NCBI GenBank assembly: GCA_025056155.1
Contig: JANWWL010000005.1
Span: 124,001 to 188,000 of the forward strand
Source: Sphingomonadaceae bacterium
GTDB taxonomy: Bacteria; Pseudomonadota; Alphaproteobacteria; Sphingomonadales; Sphingomonadaceae
DNA: 64,000 nucleotides
Direction of reading: 5' to 3'
Positions 36,868-46,154 of this stretch are shown one piece after another. How positions within the stretch are numbered: the stretch's first letter is position 1; each line of letters opens with the position of its first letter. The notes under the pieces were generated by a model that was not told the origin of the DNA, did not search any database, and saw only the letters and a list, made by a program, of their open reading frames with translations. The translations under genes were made by a program, and so were the position numbers.

Positions 36868-37730
36868 GGCTGGGCTCCGCCGGATCCGGTGTCGTGGGGA
36901 TGCGCGACCCGGCGCCAGGGCACGCCGTCGACGGAGAGCATGAGGAGGCGCGGGCGCGCGATCGGGATCAGGCTGCCCACCTCGAGGCGGGCCACGGTTT
37001 CGACGGGCAGGCGCAGTTCGGCGATGCGCAGGCCGATGGGCAGTTCGATCTGGCGGGCGAGGCGTGCGATGCGGGCTTGCCAGGGGTCCGAGGCGGGCGG
37101 GCCGTGCTGCGGTTCGGGCGCGGCGGTGGCCGGGCCGTCGGCCGTGGCGGCGCGGCCGGCGGGTGCGGCCGGTGCGAGGGTCAGGGCGAGGTGACCGGGA
37201 CGGCCGCCCAGTTCGAGGGCGAAGCCTTGGGACTCGACCGGGCCGGCGAGGTCGAGGGGGCCGAGGCGGGAGGCCGGCACCGGTGGTTCGGTGGGTGGCA
37301 GGCCCGCTTCGGCGAGGGCCGGGGCCATGGCCTCGGCTAGCAGGGTGGTGAGGGTTTCCCAGCTGGCGCTGGCGGGCACGAGGTCGGCCAGCCGCTCCGG
37401 GGGTTCCGGGGGGATGAGGTCGGGTGCACCGAAAATCCGTTCGAGGGCCAGGGCGGCGGTCGGCCGGTCGAGGCCGAGGCGGACGAGGCCGGCTGGGGTC
37501 TTGGCTTCGGCGACCAGCACGAGGTCGGCTGGTGTGCTGGCGGTGGGGCGGAAGGAGACGCGGGTGCCGAGCCGGCGGGTCGTCTCGGGCCCGAGGATTC
37601 CCGCGAAGGCGGCCGCCGTGAGCCATCGGGCTTCGGGAGGACGCGGCGACGGCCCTTCGGGCCCCGCCGCGTCGGCGCGGGGCCACCGCAGGGGCCTGGG
37701 CGCCGGGCCGCCGGAAGCCCGGGTCGTCAT
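36864..37730 (-). CDS. fliM: FliM-like motor switch protein lacking the CheY-binding N-terminus
   Basis: 288 aa, shorter than typical FliM (about 330). The C-terminal SpoA domain is recognisable (LPIGLRIAELRLPVETVARLEVGSLIPIARP). The N-terminus is Pro/Arg-rich and lacks the LSQxEIDALL motif that binds phospho-CheY, and the middle domain is strongly divergent, more like SctQ-type proteins. Its place between fliL and fliN with 4-nt overlaps supports the role of C-ring middle layer. How the motor would respond to CheY is unclear. Confidence 0.75.
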   Translation of the reverse strand: MTTRASGGPAPRPLRWPRADAAGPEGPSPRPPEARWLTAAAFAGILGPETTRRLGTRVSFRPTASTPADLVLVAEAKTPAGLVRLGLDRPTAALALERIFGAPDLIPPEPPERLADLVPASASWETLTTLLAEAMAPALAEAGLPPTEPPVPASRLGPLDLAGPVESQGFALELGGRPGHLALTLAPAAPAGRAATADGPATAAPEPQHGPPASDPWQARIARLARQIELPIGLRIAELRLPVETVARLEVGSLIPIARPRLLMLSVDGVPWRRVAHPHDTGSGGAQP

Positions 37731-38236
37731 TGCACTACGAACGACGTGAACAGCACGTCGTCGATGCCGGTCACGCCGCTCTTGCGTTGGAGGACGTCGT
37801 TGATGGCGATCCGCATGCGGGTGGCGAGCCGATCGCGCCCTCCTGGCGCGCTGAGGTCGGCCTCGGTCGTGTCGGTCAGCACGCCGAGCGCGGCGGCGGT
37901 GATGGCCAGTTTGTGGCGGTCCACGGCCTCGGCCACGGTGGTGCCGCCGTGGGTGCTGAGGGCGATCCGCACCTGGATGTAGCGGTCGGAGTCCCGCAGG
38001 TTGGCGGTCAGGCTGCCCGGGAGTTCGACGTAGGTGAGGGGGGCGACCTGGGGCTTGGGCGGCTTCGGGGCCTGCTCTGGGGGGAAGAGGCCGGGCAGGA
38101 GCTTGGGGGCGAACAGGGTGCCGACGGTGCCCAGGCCGGCGCCCGCCAGCAGCAGGCCGAGGCCCAGGAGGAGGGATTTCAGCTTGCCGCCTTTGCGGGG
38201 CGGGGTTTCCTCAGTGACGGTGATGGCGTCGGCCAT
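37727..38236 (-). CDS. fliL: Flagellar basal body-associated protein FliL
   Basis: 169 aa. One N-terminal membrane helix (SLLLGLGLLLAGAGLGTVGTLF) and a periplasmic domain with TYVELPGSLTANLRDSDRYIQVRIAL, typical of FliL, which surrounds the stator and supports torque. It follows a 98-bp gap after fliK, the first non-overlapping junction in this stretch, so an internal promoter is possible. Confidence 0.9.
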   Translation of the reverse strand: MADAITVTEETPPRKGGKLKSLLLGLGLLLAGAGLGTVGTLFAPKLLPGLFPPEQAPKPPKPQVAPLTYVELPGSLTANLRDSDRYIQVRIALSTHGGTTVAEAVDRHKLAITAAALGVLTDTTEADLSAPGGRDRLATRMRIAINDVLQRKSGVTGIDDVLFTSFVVQ

Positions 38237-38334
38237 GGCGTCAACCCATGGGTGCGTTCCGCGGGCGGCGGCGGGCGACGCGGGATGAGCGGCCCGCCGG
38301 AGCGAAGGCGGCGTCCGGCCGGGTGGCCCACGCG

Positions 38335-39564
38335 TCAGGCATAGCGGTCGATCCTTCCCCCCGTGCTGTCCGACCCCGACGCCGGACGGGCGGCCGCGGC
38401 TGGCGCCTGGTGGTGGGCGACGCTCGTGTCGCCCGAGCCGCGGCGCCGGTGGTCGCTGCCGGCCGCCCCGCCTCCGTCGGGGGCCGCCGGCTCCGCCCCC
38501 CCCGCCCGGACACCCTGTTCGGGGCGGGGGGGGGAGTCGATGCGAACCGAGTCCAAAGTGGCGCCAAGTTCCCGCAACTGGGCGGCGAGATGATGGGATT
38601 CGGCCTCAACCCTGGCGCGGTCGCGCTCGTGGGAGAGCGTGAGGGTGAGGGTGAGCGCCTCGTCGGCGGCCGGCTCGATGCGGACGGCGCGCAGGGGCGA
38701 GCTCGCCGAGCCGTCGGCAGGCGATGGCGCGGGGTACGGCGGGGGGAGGGGCGGGTTGGTCGGAGGGGACTCGGGCTGGCGGTCGGATGGCGCGGTGGGC
38801 TCGAGGCCGACGGCCCAGGCCAGCGCGGCCGGCGGTGCGGCAGGGAGCGGTGAGGACGCAACGGCCCCGGGGGTCGCCTCGGCCCAGGCTTCGACGGCCG
38901 TCGGGAGCGACCGCAAGAGCGGCCGGCCGGCACCGCCGTTCGCGGGCGGAGCGGGGGCGGCGACTACGATCACGGCCGGCCGAAGTGGTGCGGGCGCGCC
39001 GTGATGGCCGGGTGCCGGCTCGCCCGTGGAAGACAGCGGGAGGAGCCCGGGCGGCAGGGCGGCGGCTGACGCGGGCGGAGAGGCCGAGGGCGGTTCCCGA
39101 GGCGGCGCGGGGGCCGGCCCCGGCACGCCCTCGGCTCGGCCCGGGGTCGGGGTGCCGACCGACGCGGGACGGAGGGCAGGCTCCGCCGCAGACGGCGCTG
39201 GCGTCGCTTTGGGTTCCGCCCGGGCCTGCCCGTCGATGGCACCGCTCGATGGGTTCCGAGTGAGGGCGACGTCCAACGCCAGAGCCCCGCCGGAGGCGGG
39301 CCCAGCGGGTGGTGCGGGCAGATCGCACCCGATGTTCGCCACACCGGGCGGTGCGACGAGGGCCAGTGGCGGCGAGGCCGCATCGACCTCGCCGGCGGGT
39401 TCATGGCCCTCGTGCGCCGTCCGCGACCGGTGGCTGGTGCCGACGTGTCCATCGTCGTGGCCGAGGGCGGCCAGAATCGATGGAAACCCGAGCGGCGGCG
39501 GCACGGGCGGCGCTGTCGAAGGGCGCGGCACCGGCCGAAGCGGGAGGAGGGTCTCGGGCGTCAT
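38335..39564 (-). CDS. fliK: Flagellar hook-length control protein FliK
   Basis: 409 aa, dominated by a low-complexity Pro/Ala-rich ruler region. The C-terminal Flg_hook domain is recognisable around ADEALTLTLTLSHERDRARV and LAAQLRELGATLDSVRI. It measures the hook and triggers the FlhB substrate switch. The ATG at 39564 overlaps the fliJ stop by 4 nt. The reverse strand also shows long open frames because of the extreme GC content. Confidence 0.78.
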   Translation of the reverse strand: MTPETLLPLRPVPRPSTAPPVPPPLGFPSILAALGHDDGHVGTSHRSRTAHEGHEPAGEVDAASPPLALVAPPGVANIGCDLPAPPAGPASGGALALDVALTRNPSSGAIDGQARAEPKATPAPSAAEPALRPASVGTPTPGRAEGVPGPAPAPPREPPSASPPASAAALPPGLLPLSSTGEPAPGHHGAPAPLRPAVIVVAAPAPPANGGAGRPLLRSLPTAVEAWAEATPGAVASSPLPAAPPAALAWAVGLEPTAPSDRQPESPPTNPPLPPPYPAPSPADGSASSPLRAVRIEPAADEALTLTLTLSHERDRARVEAESHHLAAQLRELGATLDSVRIDSPPRPEQGVRAGGAEPAAPDGGGAAGSDHRRRGSGDTSVAHHQAPAAAARPASGSDSTGGRIDRYA

Positions 39565-39980
39565 GGGCGGCGGTTGCGGGTCGGCAGGTCGCGCTGCGCT
39601 CGTTCCAGGCGCTCGGCGGCCAGCAGATGCCGGCGCTGGGCCAGCCGATCGGCCAGGATCCGGCAGGCTTCGGCCGAGCGCGCCGCGGTGCTGCGCTGTT
39701 CGGTCAGGCGGGCGGCGGCCGACGCCGCCCGGCCGTGTGCGGCCTCGAGCGCCGGGGCCAGGAGGCCCACGAGGGTGCCGCGGGCCGCGAGGTCGCGGGC
39801 GTGGGCGGGCCCTGCGGAGGCGCTCGTTTCCGCCAGCAGGTGGCGCACGCGCGCCTCGGCCAGGGCGGCCGCCCGTGCCTCTTGGGCGGCGGCAGCCAGC
39901 CGCGCGAGGTCTTTCCGGCGGGTCGCGTGCCGGCGGGCCAGAAGCCGCCGCAGGCGGCGGAGCGAGTGGTCGGCGGTCAT
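39561..39980 (-). CDS. fliJ: FliJ-like flagellar export protein
   Basis: 139 aa, almost entirely a helical Ala/Arg/Glu-rich coiled coil, as in FliJ, the stalk that links the FliI ATPase ring to FlhA. Sequence identity in this family is low; the call rests on length, composition and position between fliI and fliK with 4-nt overlaps. Confidence 0.7.
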   Translation of the reverse strand: MTADHSLRRLRRLLARRHATRRKDLARLAAAAQEARAAALAEARVRHLLAETSASAGPAHARDLAARGTLVGLLAPALEAAHGRAASAAARLTEQRSTAARSAEACRILADRLAQRRHLLAAERLERAQRDLPTRNRRP

Positions 39981-41341
39981 GAGGGCGGGGCCTCCTCGTC
40001 ACCCCAAACGGCAACCAGCCGGTCGACGGTGGTGGCGAAGGCCTCCGGCTGCCCCGCGGGCTGGCGCAGGAAGGCTTCGATGGCCTCGGCGCGGGCCAGC
40101 GCCCGGTCGAGAGCGGGATCCTGGCCTGGCACGTGGGCGCCCATGGCCAGAAGGTCGCGGTTCGCCTCGATGAGGGCCACGTCGGCCACGAAGGCGCGTG
40201 CGGCGGCCAGGTGGCGCGGAGTCACGCAGCGGTCCATGGTGCGGCTGACGGACTGGGTGGGGTCGATGGCGGGGAAGCGGCCCCGGGCCGCCACCTCGCG
40301 GGTGAGGACGACGTGGCCGTCGAGGGTCCCGCGGGCGGCGTCCACGACGGGGTCGGTGACGACGTCGTCGCCGTCGGCCAGCACGGTGAACACGGCCGTG
40401 ACCGACCCGCCCGAGAGGCGGTCGTTCCCGGAGCGCTCCACCAGGCGGGCGACGAGGGCCAGGGCCGAGGCGGGATAGCCCCGCAGGCCCACCGGTTCGC
40501 CCGCGGCCAGGCCGATCTCGCGCTGGGCGTGGGCCACCCGGGTCAGGCTGTCGAGGACGAACAGCACCTGGGCGCCGTCGGCACGAAAGCTCTCGGCGAT
40601 CGCCAGCGCGCGGCGCACGCCCCGCAGGCGCAATGCCGGCGCCGCGTCGGCCGGCACGGCGACGACGTGGGTACGCGACCGGGCCTCGGGTGTCAGCTGC
40701 TCGACGAAGCCGGCGATCTCGCGGCCGCGCTCGCCGATGAGGGCCACGACCCGAACGTCGGCTACGACCTGCGCCACCAGGTCGAGCATCAGGGTGGTCT
40801 TGCCCACGCCGCTGCCGGCGACCAGGCCGATCCGTTGCCCGCGGCCCAGGGTGAGCAAGCCGTCGATCGCCCGAACGCCGGTGGGCAGGGCTTCGGTGAC
40901 GTCGCCGCGGGCCAGCGGTGGCAGGGGCACCCCGTCGAGCGGCACGGCGCGGCTGCCCGGCATGGGACCCAGACCGTCGGCCGGTTCACCAAGGCCGTCG
41001 GAGACGCGGCCCAGGAGTGCCTGGCCCACGGCCACGAAGTCGCGGCGGCCCAGGGGGTAGGCCAACGCCCCCGGCGTCACGGGCCCCCGGGCCAAGGGCA
41101 TGAGCAAGAGCTCGGCGCCCGAGAAGCCGATCGCCTCGGCCGTCAGGCAGGCGTCGCCGGCCTCGATGCGGACGAGGGTGCCCGACGGCGCGGAGAGGCC
41201 TTCGACGGTGATCACCTGCCCATCGAAGGCCCGCACCGCGCCCGCGGGGTCGGCGGGCTGGCGGAAGGCCGCCGCCCGGGCGCGGAGCCGAGCCGCCGCA
41301 TCGGCAAGGACTGCGAGGGCCGTGTCGAGCCGGTCGGTCAC
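39977..41341 (-). CDS. fliI: Flagellum-specific ATP synthase FliI
   Basis: 454 aa. Walker A GLVAGSGVGKTTLM with K181, ALIGERGREIAGFVE, Walker B VLFVLDSLTRVAHAQREI, and GSVTAVFTVLADGDD with YLDG-type region HVVLTREVAARGRFPAID. It is the F1-like hexameric ATPase that energises substrate entry to the export gate with FliH and FliJ. GTG/ATG start overlaps fliH by 4 nt. Confidence 0.95.
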   Translation of the reverse strand: MTDRLDTALAVLADAAARLRARAAAFRQPADPAGAVRAFDGQVITVEGLSAPSGTLVRIEAGDACLTAEAIGFSGAELLLMPLARGPVTPGALAYPLGRRDFVAVGQALLGRVSDGLGEPADGLGPMPGSRAVPLDGVPLPPLARGDVTEALPTGVRAIDGLLTLGRGQRIGLVAGSGVGKTTLMLDLVAQVVADVRVVALIGERGREIAGFVEQLTPEARSRTHVVAVPADAAPALRLRGVRRALAIAESFRADGAQVLFVLDSLTRVAHAQREIGLAAGEPVGLRGYPASALALVARLVERSGNDRLSGGSVTAVFTVLADGDDVVTDPVVDAARGTLDGHVVLTREVAARGRFPAIDPTQSVSRTMDRCVTPRHLAAARAFVADVALIEANRDLLAMGAHVPGQDPALDRALARAEAIEAFLRQPAGQPEAFATTVDRLVAVWGDEEAPPS

Positions 41342-41871
41342 GGCTCGCCGCCCAGGGCCTCAATGGCTTCGAGCCGCCGGGCGAGGGAGGTGACGAGCCA
41401 GCGGCCTGCGACCTCGGCCCGGACGACGCCGGGTGGCAGCGCCGGGTCGGGGACCGGTGTCCAGCCCGCCGCGATGTCGGCCGGCAAGCGCTCCAGGTCG
41501 TCGGGGTTGAGGTGCAGGCGGCCGGGCGCGGCAGCCGGCGCGGCGGAGAGCACCTCGCGCACCATCGCCGTCAAGGTCTCGGTGCGGACTTGGGGCTCGG
41601 CCGCCACCACCGCCCTGGCGAGCGTGAGGGCGGTTTCGGCGATCTCGGCGGCCGCGGCCTCGAGCACGGCGTGGGCGCGGGCTTCGAGGGCGGCCAGGGC
41701 CAAGGCGTGGGCGGCCTCGAGGTTCGCGATGCGCTCCTCCGCCTCGGCCCGGCCGGCGGCCAGGCCTGCCGCATAGCCTTCCGCCCGCAAGGTCTCCGGG
41801 TCAGGGGGTGGCGGTTCGACCGGGGGCGGATCGAGCCCCAGCAGACGGCGGAGGGGCACCACGTCAGACAT
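41338..41871 (-). CDS. fliH: Flagellar assembly protein FliH
   Basis: 177 aa. A Pro-rich start followed by a long Ala/Glu helix (AGLAAGRAEAEERIANLEAA) and a C-terminal domain (RTETLTAMVREVLSAAPA, LHLNPDDLERL) like the V-ATPase E-subunit fold of FliH. It regulates FliI and docks it to FliN. It overlaps fliG by 8 nt. Confidence 0.82.
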   Translation of the reverse strand: MSDVVPLRRLLGLDPPPVEPPPPDPETLRAEGYAAGLAAGRAEAEERIANLEAAHALALAALEARAHAVLEAAAAEIAETALTLARAVVAAEPQVRTETLTAMVREVLSAAPAAAPGRLHLNPDDLERLPADIAAGWTPVPDPALPPGVVRAEVAGRWLVTSLARRLEAIEALGGEP

Positions 41872-42901
41872 AGGCGGGCCCCTTGCCCGGCAGGCTGATC
41901 ACCCCTTCGGCGGCGAGACGCCGGGTCGCGGCCGCGATGGCCTTCTTGGCGGCCTCGGCCTCCTCCACCTTCACTGGGCCGCGGCTGTCGATCTCGTCCT
42001 GCAGGGCCTGGGCGGCGCGTTGCGGCATGGCCTTCAGGATGCGTTCGCGCAGGCTGGCCTCGGCCGCGCGCAGGGCGGGCACCAGGAGGTCGGCCTCCAT
42101 CTGGCGGATGACGGTCTGCAGTGCCCGGTCGTCGAGCCGGGCCAGATCCTCGAAGGTGAACAGGGTTTCGGCGAGCACGTCGGCTGCCTCGGGGTCGACG
42201 GCGCCCAGCACCGACAGTGCGGCCTCCTCGTCGATGCCCGCCATGTTGATGAGGTCGGCGGCCCGCCTCATGCCGCCCATGTCGGTCACGGGTTGGCGGG
42301 GCGGGCAGGCGGCCATGCGGCGGGCGAGCCCCCGATCGAGCGCCTCGACGACGTGTGGCGCCACGGCGCCCATCACCGCCACGCGGCGCACCAGGTCGGG
42401 CTGGCGATCGCGGGGCAGCTGCGCCAGCACGCGCGCCGCCCGCTCGGGTGGCAGGTGCACCAGCACCAAGGCCTGTGCCTGCGGGTGTTCTCCTTCCAGC
42501 AGGCTGGCGATCGCGAACGGCTCAAGCCAGGCCAGCCCCTCGAAGGCCGGGGGCTTGGCGCGCTGGCCCAAGCGATCGATCATGCCGCCAGCGCGGTCCG
42601 GGCCCAAAGCCCGGCCCAGCATCCGGCGCACCGTGGCGCCGCCCTCGCCCACCGCCACGGTCTCGTCGGCCAAGGCCAGCACCTCGTCCAACAGGCGGTC
42701 GACGGTGGCGGGGTTCGCCTCGGCTACGTCGAGCATGGCGCGGCCCACGGCCTCGACCTCTTCCGGCGACAGGCGCGACAGGACGGCTGCGGCCTGGTCC
42801 TCTTCGAGGAGCAGGAGGAGGAGCGCGGTTTTCTGTGCGCCCGACAGGGGAATGGGCGCGCCGAACGACAGGGCCGGGGCCGGAAGGGCGGGCTTAGACA
42901 T
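41864..42901 (-). CDS. fliG: Flagellar motor switch protein FliG
   Basis: 345 aa, full length. N-terminal domain with KTALLLLLLEEDQAAAVLSRLSPEEVEAVGRAM in parts, middle ARM domain with HPQAQALVLVHLPPERAARVLAQLP, and the C-terminal torque domain FTFEDLARLDDRALQTVIRQ and MPQRAAQALQDEIDSRGPVK, which keeps the charged torque helix (D-E at the D288/D289 positions). It couples FliF to the stator. It overlaps fliF by 8 nt. Confidence 0.95.
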   Translation of the reverse strand: MSKPALPAPALSFGAPIPLSGAQKTALLLLLLEEDQAAAVLSRLSPEEVEAVGRAMLDVAEANPATVDRLLDEVLALADETVAVGEGGATVRRMLGRALGPDRAGGMIDRLGQRAKPPAFEGLAWLEPFAIASLLEGEHPQAQALVLVHLPPERAARVLAQLPRDRQPDLVRRVAVMGAVAPHVVEALDRGLARRMAACPPRQPVTDMGGMRRAADLINMAGIDEEAALSVLGAVDPEAADVLAETLFTFEDLARLDDRALQTVIRQMEADLLVPALRAAEASLRERILKAMPQRAAQALQDEIDSRGPVKVEEAEAAKKAIAAATRRLAAEGVISLPGKGPAYV

Positions 42902-44465
42902 CGGTTTCCGCCAGCAGTCGCCGGGCCACGGCGGTTGCGCGCGCCGCGTCGGTGGAGGCTAGGAGGCGAGCTTCGGTCAGCTTGGCGGAGTAATCGATCA
43001 GCCGGGGCTCGGGCCGCGGAGTGGAGGGCGGGGGCTCCGGCGCGTTCGTCTGAGCGGCCCGTGGCCAGCGGGCCAGCAGCGGCCGGACGACGAAGAACAG
43101 GAGGCCCAGGGCCACCAACGCCACGGCCAGCCACTTGGCCCCCTCGATCACGAGCGGTTCCCGCCAGATGGGCGCGCGCGCCTCGGGGGCGGGGGCGAAG
43201 GGGCGCGCCAGCACGACCACCCGGTCGCCGCGGGCCGGGTCGTGGCCGATGGCGCCCTCCACGAGCGCACGCAGCTGCTGCAGCAGGGCGGCCCGGCTAG
43301 CGGGTGGGCCCAGGGCGTCCTCGTCGACCACGACCGAGGCGGTCATGCGGCGGATGGTGCCGCCGGCGGCCGCGGTCACTTCTACCATCCGTCCCAGTTC
43401 GAAGTTGCGGGTGGCGGACTGGCTCTGGGTCTGGGTCTCGGCCGGGGCGGTGGCGGCCGGCGGGGGCCCCTGGGGCCCCACCTGGGGGGCCGCGGGCAGG
43501 GTGTTGGTGAGGGCCCCGGGGATGCCCAGCGGGCGCGGCTCGCTGGAGGTGGAGGACGAGATCGATTCCGAGCGCAGGGCCCCTTCGCGGTCGAAGCGTT
43601 CTGAGGCGGCTTCGCGCGTGGTGAAGTCGAGCTCGACGGCGACCTGGGCCGTCAGCCGGTCGGCGCCGACGATCGGCCCCAGAAGCGCCCGGATCGCCTC
43701 CTCGGCGCGTTCCTCGAGGCGGGCCTCGAGCTCAAGGCGGCGGGAGAGCATCGTTTCGCCCGCGGCGGCCGCGGCGCCGGCCAGGAGGCGCCCCGTCTGG
43801 TCGGCGATGGCCACCGAGTCGGGGGCGAGCCCGGGGACGGCGCCCGCCACCAGGTGGGCGATCGCCCGCACCTCTTCGGCCGAGAGGGTGCGGCCGCGGG
43901 CGAGGGTGACGGTGACGGAGGCCTTGGGCGGCGGGCGGTCGCGCACGAAGGGCGAGGGTTCGGGCAGGGCCACCAGCACGCGGGCCTGTTCGACGCCGTC
44001 CAGGGTTTCGATCGCGCGGGCGAGCTCGCGCTCGGCGGCCAGGCGCAGGCGGGCGCTTTCGACGGCGCGGCTGGTGCCGAGCGGCATGTCGCCGATGAGG
44101 TCGAGGGCACCCGGTGCGGCCCGGGGCAGGCCTTCGCCGGCCAGCATCATGCGGGCGCGCGCATGGTCGGAGGGTGGCAGCAGCACGGCCCCGGTGCGGG
44201 GATCGACCTCGACGCGGAAGCCGGCCTCTTCCAGGGCCTGGACGACCGCGGCCTTGTCGGCGTCGGGGAGGTTGCGGAACAGGGGGGTCCGCTCGGGCGG
44301 GGCGAGGGCCAGCCACAGCACGCCGGCCAGCATGCCCAGCGCCAGCAGCAACGGCAGCCATGCCTCGCGGCGAGCGAGCGGGCTAGCCTTCAGGCGGTCG
44401 AGCGGCCGCGCCAGGAAGGCCGGCAGCCGGGGGGTGGGTGTCGCGTCGGCAGCGGCGTCGGCCAC
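42894..44465 (-). CDS. fliF: Flagellar MS-ring protein FliF
   Basis: 523 aa. It has a first transmembrane helix (LPLLLALGMLAGVLWLALA), the ring-building domains with LPDADKAAVVQALEEAGF and EGLPRAAPGALDLIGDMPLGTSRAVE, a YscJ-type domain (VEQARVLVALPEPSPF), and a C-terminal helix (WLAVALVALGLLFFVVRPLL) leading to the FliG-binding tail. The start is the GTG at 44465, with GAGGAG overlapping the fliE stop. Confidence 0.95.
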   Translation of the reverse strand: MADAAADATPTPRLPAFLARPLDRLKASPLARREAWLPLLLALGMLAGVLWLALAPPERTPLFRNLPDADKAAVVQALEEAGFRVEVDPRTGAVLLPPSDHARARMMLAGEGLPRAAPGALDLIGDMPLGTSRAVESARLRLAAERELARAIETLDGVEQARVLVALPEPSPFVRDRPPPKASVTVTLARGRTLSAEEVRAIAHLVAGAVPGLAPDSVAIADQTGRLLAGAAAAAGETMLSRRLELEARLEERAEEAIRALLGPIVGADRLTAQVAVELDFTTREAASERFDREGALRSESISSSTSSEPRPLGIPGALTNTLPAAPQVGPQGPPPAATAPAETQTQSQSATRNFELGRMVEVTAAAGGTIRRMTASVVVDEDALGPPASRAALLQQLRALVEGAIGHDPARGDRVVVLARPFAPAPEARAPIWREPLVIEGAKWLAVALVALGLLFFVVRPLLARWPRAAQTNAPEPPPSTPRPEPRLIDYSAKLTEARLLASTDAARATAVARRLLAETDV

Positions 44466-44475
44466 GGCACGCTCC

Positions 44476-44832
44476 TCAGATCGGCATGTTCAGGATGTCG
44501 CGGTAGGCCGAGAGCAGGCGGTTGCGGGCCTGGAGGGTCGCCTCGAAGGCGATCGAGGCCTTCTGGCGGGCCAGCATCACTTCGGCGATGTCGTGGGTCT
44601 CCCCTCGCTCGAAGGCCGCCGTGCGGGCCTCGCTCGAGCGCTGGAGGGCGTTCACGGCCTGAAGCGCTTCGTTCATCGCGGTTCCGAACGCGCCGATGGG
44701 ATCGGCCGCCCTGGGGGCGGGCGTGGCCGGTTGTCCGCGCGCGAGTTGGGCCAGCGATTCCGACTTCTCGAGGATGCGCGCGCGCAGCGCCAGGACCCCC
44801 GCCAGGCCGAGGCGAGGTTCGATGCCGCTCAT
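44476..44832 (-). CDS. fliE: Flagellar hook-basal body complex protein FliE
   Basis: 118 aa. The C-terminal part FERGETHDIAEVMLARQKASIAFEAT and ARNRLLSAYRDILNMPI is the FliE signature. FliE joins the MS ring to the rod and is the first export substrate. The ATG at 44832 overlaps the stop of the sigma-54 activator gene by 4 nt. Confidence 0.92.
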   Translation of the reverse strand: MSGIEPRLGLAGVLALRARILEKSESLAQLARGQPATPAPRAADPIGAFGTAMNEALQAVNALQRSSEARTAAFERGETHDIAEVMLARQKASIAFEATLQARNRLLSAYRDILNMPI

Positions 44833-46001
44833 CGGGCGGCCTCCTGCGCGCCGGCCGCCGGGGCTGGGCGGCGCGGCCGGCCGGCGAGTTCGGCGAGCTT
44901 GTAGCGCAGCGTGCGTTCGGAAATGCCGAGGCGGCGGGCGGCCAGCGCCTTGCGCCCACCCGTGGCGGCGAGCGCGGCGCGGATGGCCTCGGCCTCGCGC
45001 GTCTTCAACTGGACGACCAGGCCGCCGTCGGCTCGGCCCGGCAACGCGATGTCGGCGGGGTCGGCGCCCGGCGGCCGGTCGAAGCGCAGGCAGGCGGCCG
45101 TGATCGGCCCGCCGCCCGCCAGGATGGAGGCCCGCTGCAGCAGGTTGTCGAGCTCGCGCACGTTGCCGGGGAAGCGGTGGTGCGTGAGGGCTTCGAGCGC
45201 GTCGTCGGCCATCCAGACCAGGGGCTGACCATCGGCCCGGGCGAGGCGGACCAGGAGGGCGGCGGCCAGCGGCACGATGTCGAGCGGGCGGGAGGCGAGC
45301 GGGAGGGTGGCGAGCGGGAACACCGACAGCCGCCAGAACAGGTCCTCGCGGAAGCGGCCGTGCGCACAGTCGCGGGCCAGGTCGCGGTTGGTGGCGGCGA
45401 TCAGGCGGACGTCGACGGGGATGGGCCGCGTGCCGCCCAGCGGCAGCACCTCGCGCTCCTGGACGGCGCGAAGCAGCTTGGCCTGCAGGGAAAGGGGCAG
45501 CTCGCCCACCTCGTCGAGGAACAGCGTGCCGCCGTCGGCCGAGCGGAAGAGGCCGGGGGCGGCGCCGTGCGCGCCCGTGAAGGCGCCGCGTTCGTGACCG
45601 AACAGCAGGGCTTCCAGCATCGCTTCGGGCAGGGCAGCGCAATTGATGGCCAGGAACGGCCGGGCGGCCCGTGGGCTGCGGTCGTGGATGAAGCGGGCCA
45701 GCACTTCCTTGCCCGAGCCCGACGGCCCAGTGACGAGGACGGTGGCGCCCGAGGCGGCGACGCGTTCCGCTTCGGCCAGGAGCGCCCGCGACAGCGGATC
45801 GACCGCCACCGGGCCCGGACCGGCGTGCACGGCGGCCAAGATGGCCGCGTGGAACGAGCGTTGGAGGGGGCTGTCGGGGGCGATGGCCCGAGGTGGCCGC
45901 AGGCCGGCCGACGCCAGGGCCGCGACGAGGGCGGGCGGGGCCGTGGCGGCCGGGGGCGAGGTCGGCGGACGCTGTTCGTGTGGGGCGTGGGCGAGCTTCA
46001 T
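44829..46001 (-). CDS. flbD: Sigma-54-dependent activator of flagellar genes (FlbD/FleQ-like, no receiver domain)
   Basis: 390 aa from the ATG at 46001, preceded by AGGAGGGG. A short divergent N-terminal region (about 80 aa, without a phosphorylatable receiver domain) precedes the AAA+ domain: Walker A GPSGSGKEVLARF, GAFTGA loop at 139-144, Walker B GGTLFLDEVGELPL, and FREDLFWRLSVFPL. The C-terminal Fis-type helix-turn-helix is AIRAALAATGGRKALAARRLGISERTLRYKL. It opens sigma-54 promoters with ATP. As the first gene of the operon, with a sigma-54 promoter upstream, it may activate its own transcription. The symbol is by analogy with Caulobacter. Confidence 0.88.
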   Translation of the reverse strand: MKLAHAPHEQRPPTSPPAATAPPALVAALASAGLRPPRAIAPDSPLQRSFHAAILAAVHAGPGPVAVDPLSRALLAEAERVAASGATVLVTGPSGSGKEVLARFIHDRSPRAARPFLAINCAALPEAMLEALLFGHERGAFTGAHGAAPGLFRSADGGTLFLDEVGELPLSLQAKLLRAVQEREVLPLGGTRPIPVDVRLIAATNRDLARDCAHGRFREDLFWRLSVFPLATLPLASRPLDIVPLAAALLVRLARADGQPLVWMADDALEALTHHRFPGNVRELDNLLQRASILAGGGPITAACLRFDRPPGADPADIALPGRADGGLVVQLKTREAEAIRAALAATGGRKALAARRLGISERTLRYKLAELAGRPRRPAPAAGAQEAAR

Positions 46002-46065
46002 GCGCGATCCCCTCCTGCGGCGGCCGGGCCCGCAACCTGAGCCAGCCCTGGCCGTTGGGGGGCGG

Positions 46066-46081
46066 AGCAAACGTCGTGCCA
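46066..46081 (-). promoter_or_regulatory. Sigma-54 (RpoN) promoter of the flagellar operon
   Basis: Reading leftward, TGGCACGACGTTTGCT matches the sigma-54 consensus TGGCAC-N5-TTGCW at every specified position, with GG and GC at -24/-12. Transcription would start near 46053, giving a leader of about 50 nt to the activator ATG at 46001. Confidence 0.82.
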
Positions 46082-46154
46082 AGAGCTGGCACGGATCCTG
46101 GGGGCACGGCGGCCGGGAGCCCAGCGGGCGCCGGCGCCGAAGGCGCGACCGAAA

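Noticed and set aside
38241-40478. Rightward frames opposite fliK, fliJ and fliI
   Set aside because: Antisense to the coherent overlapping fli operon; composition is Gly/Arg/Ala-rich with no motifs.
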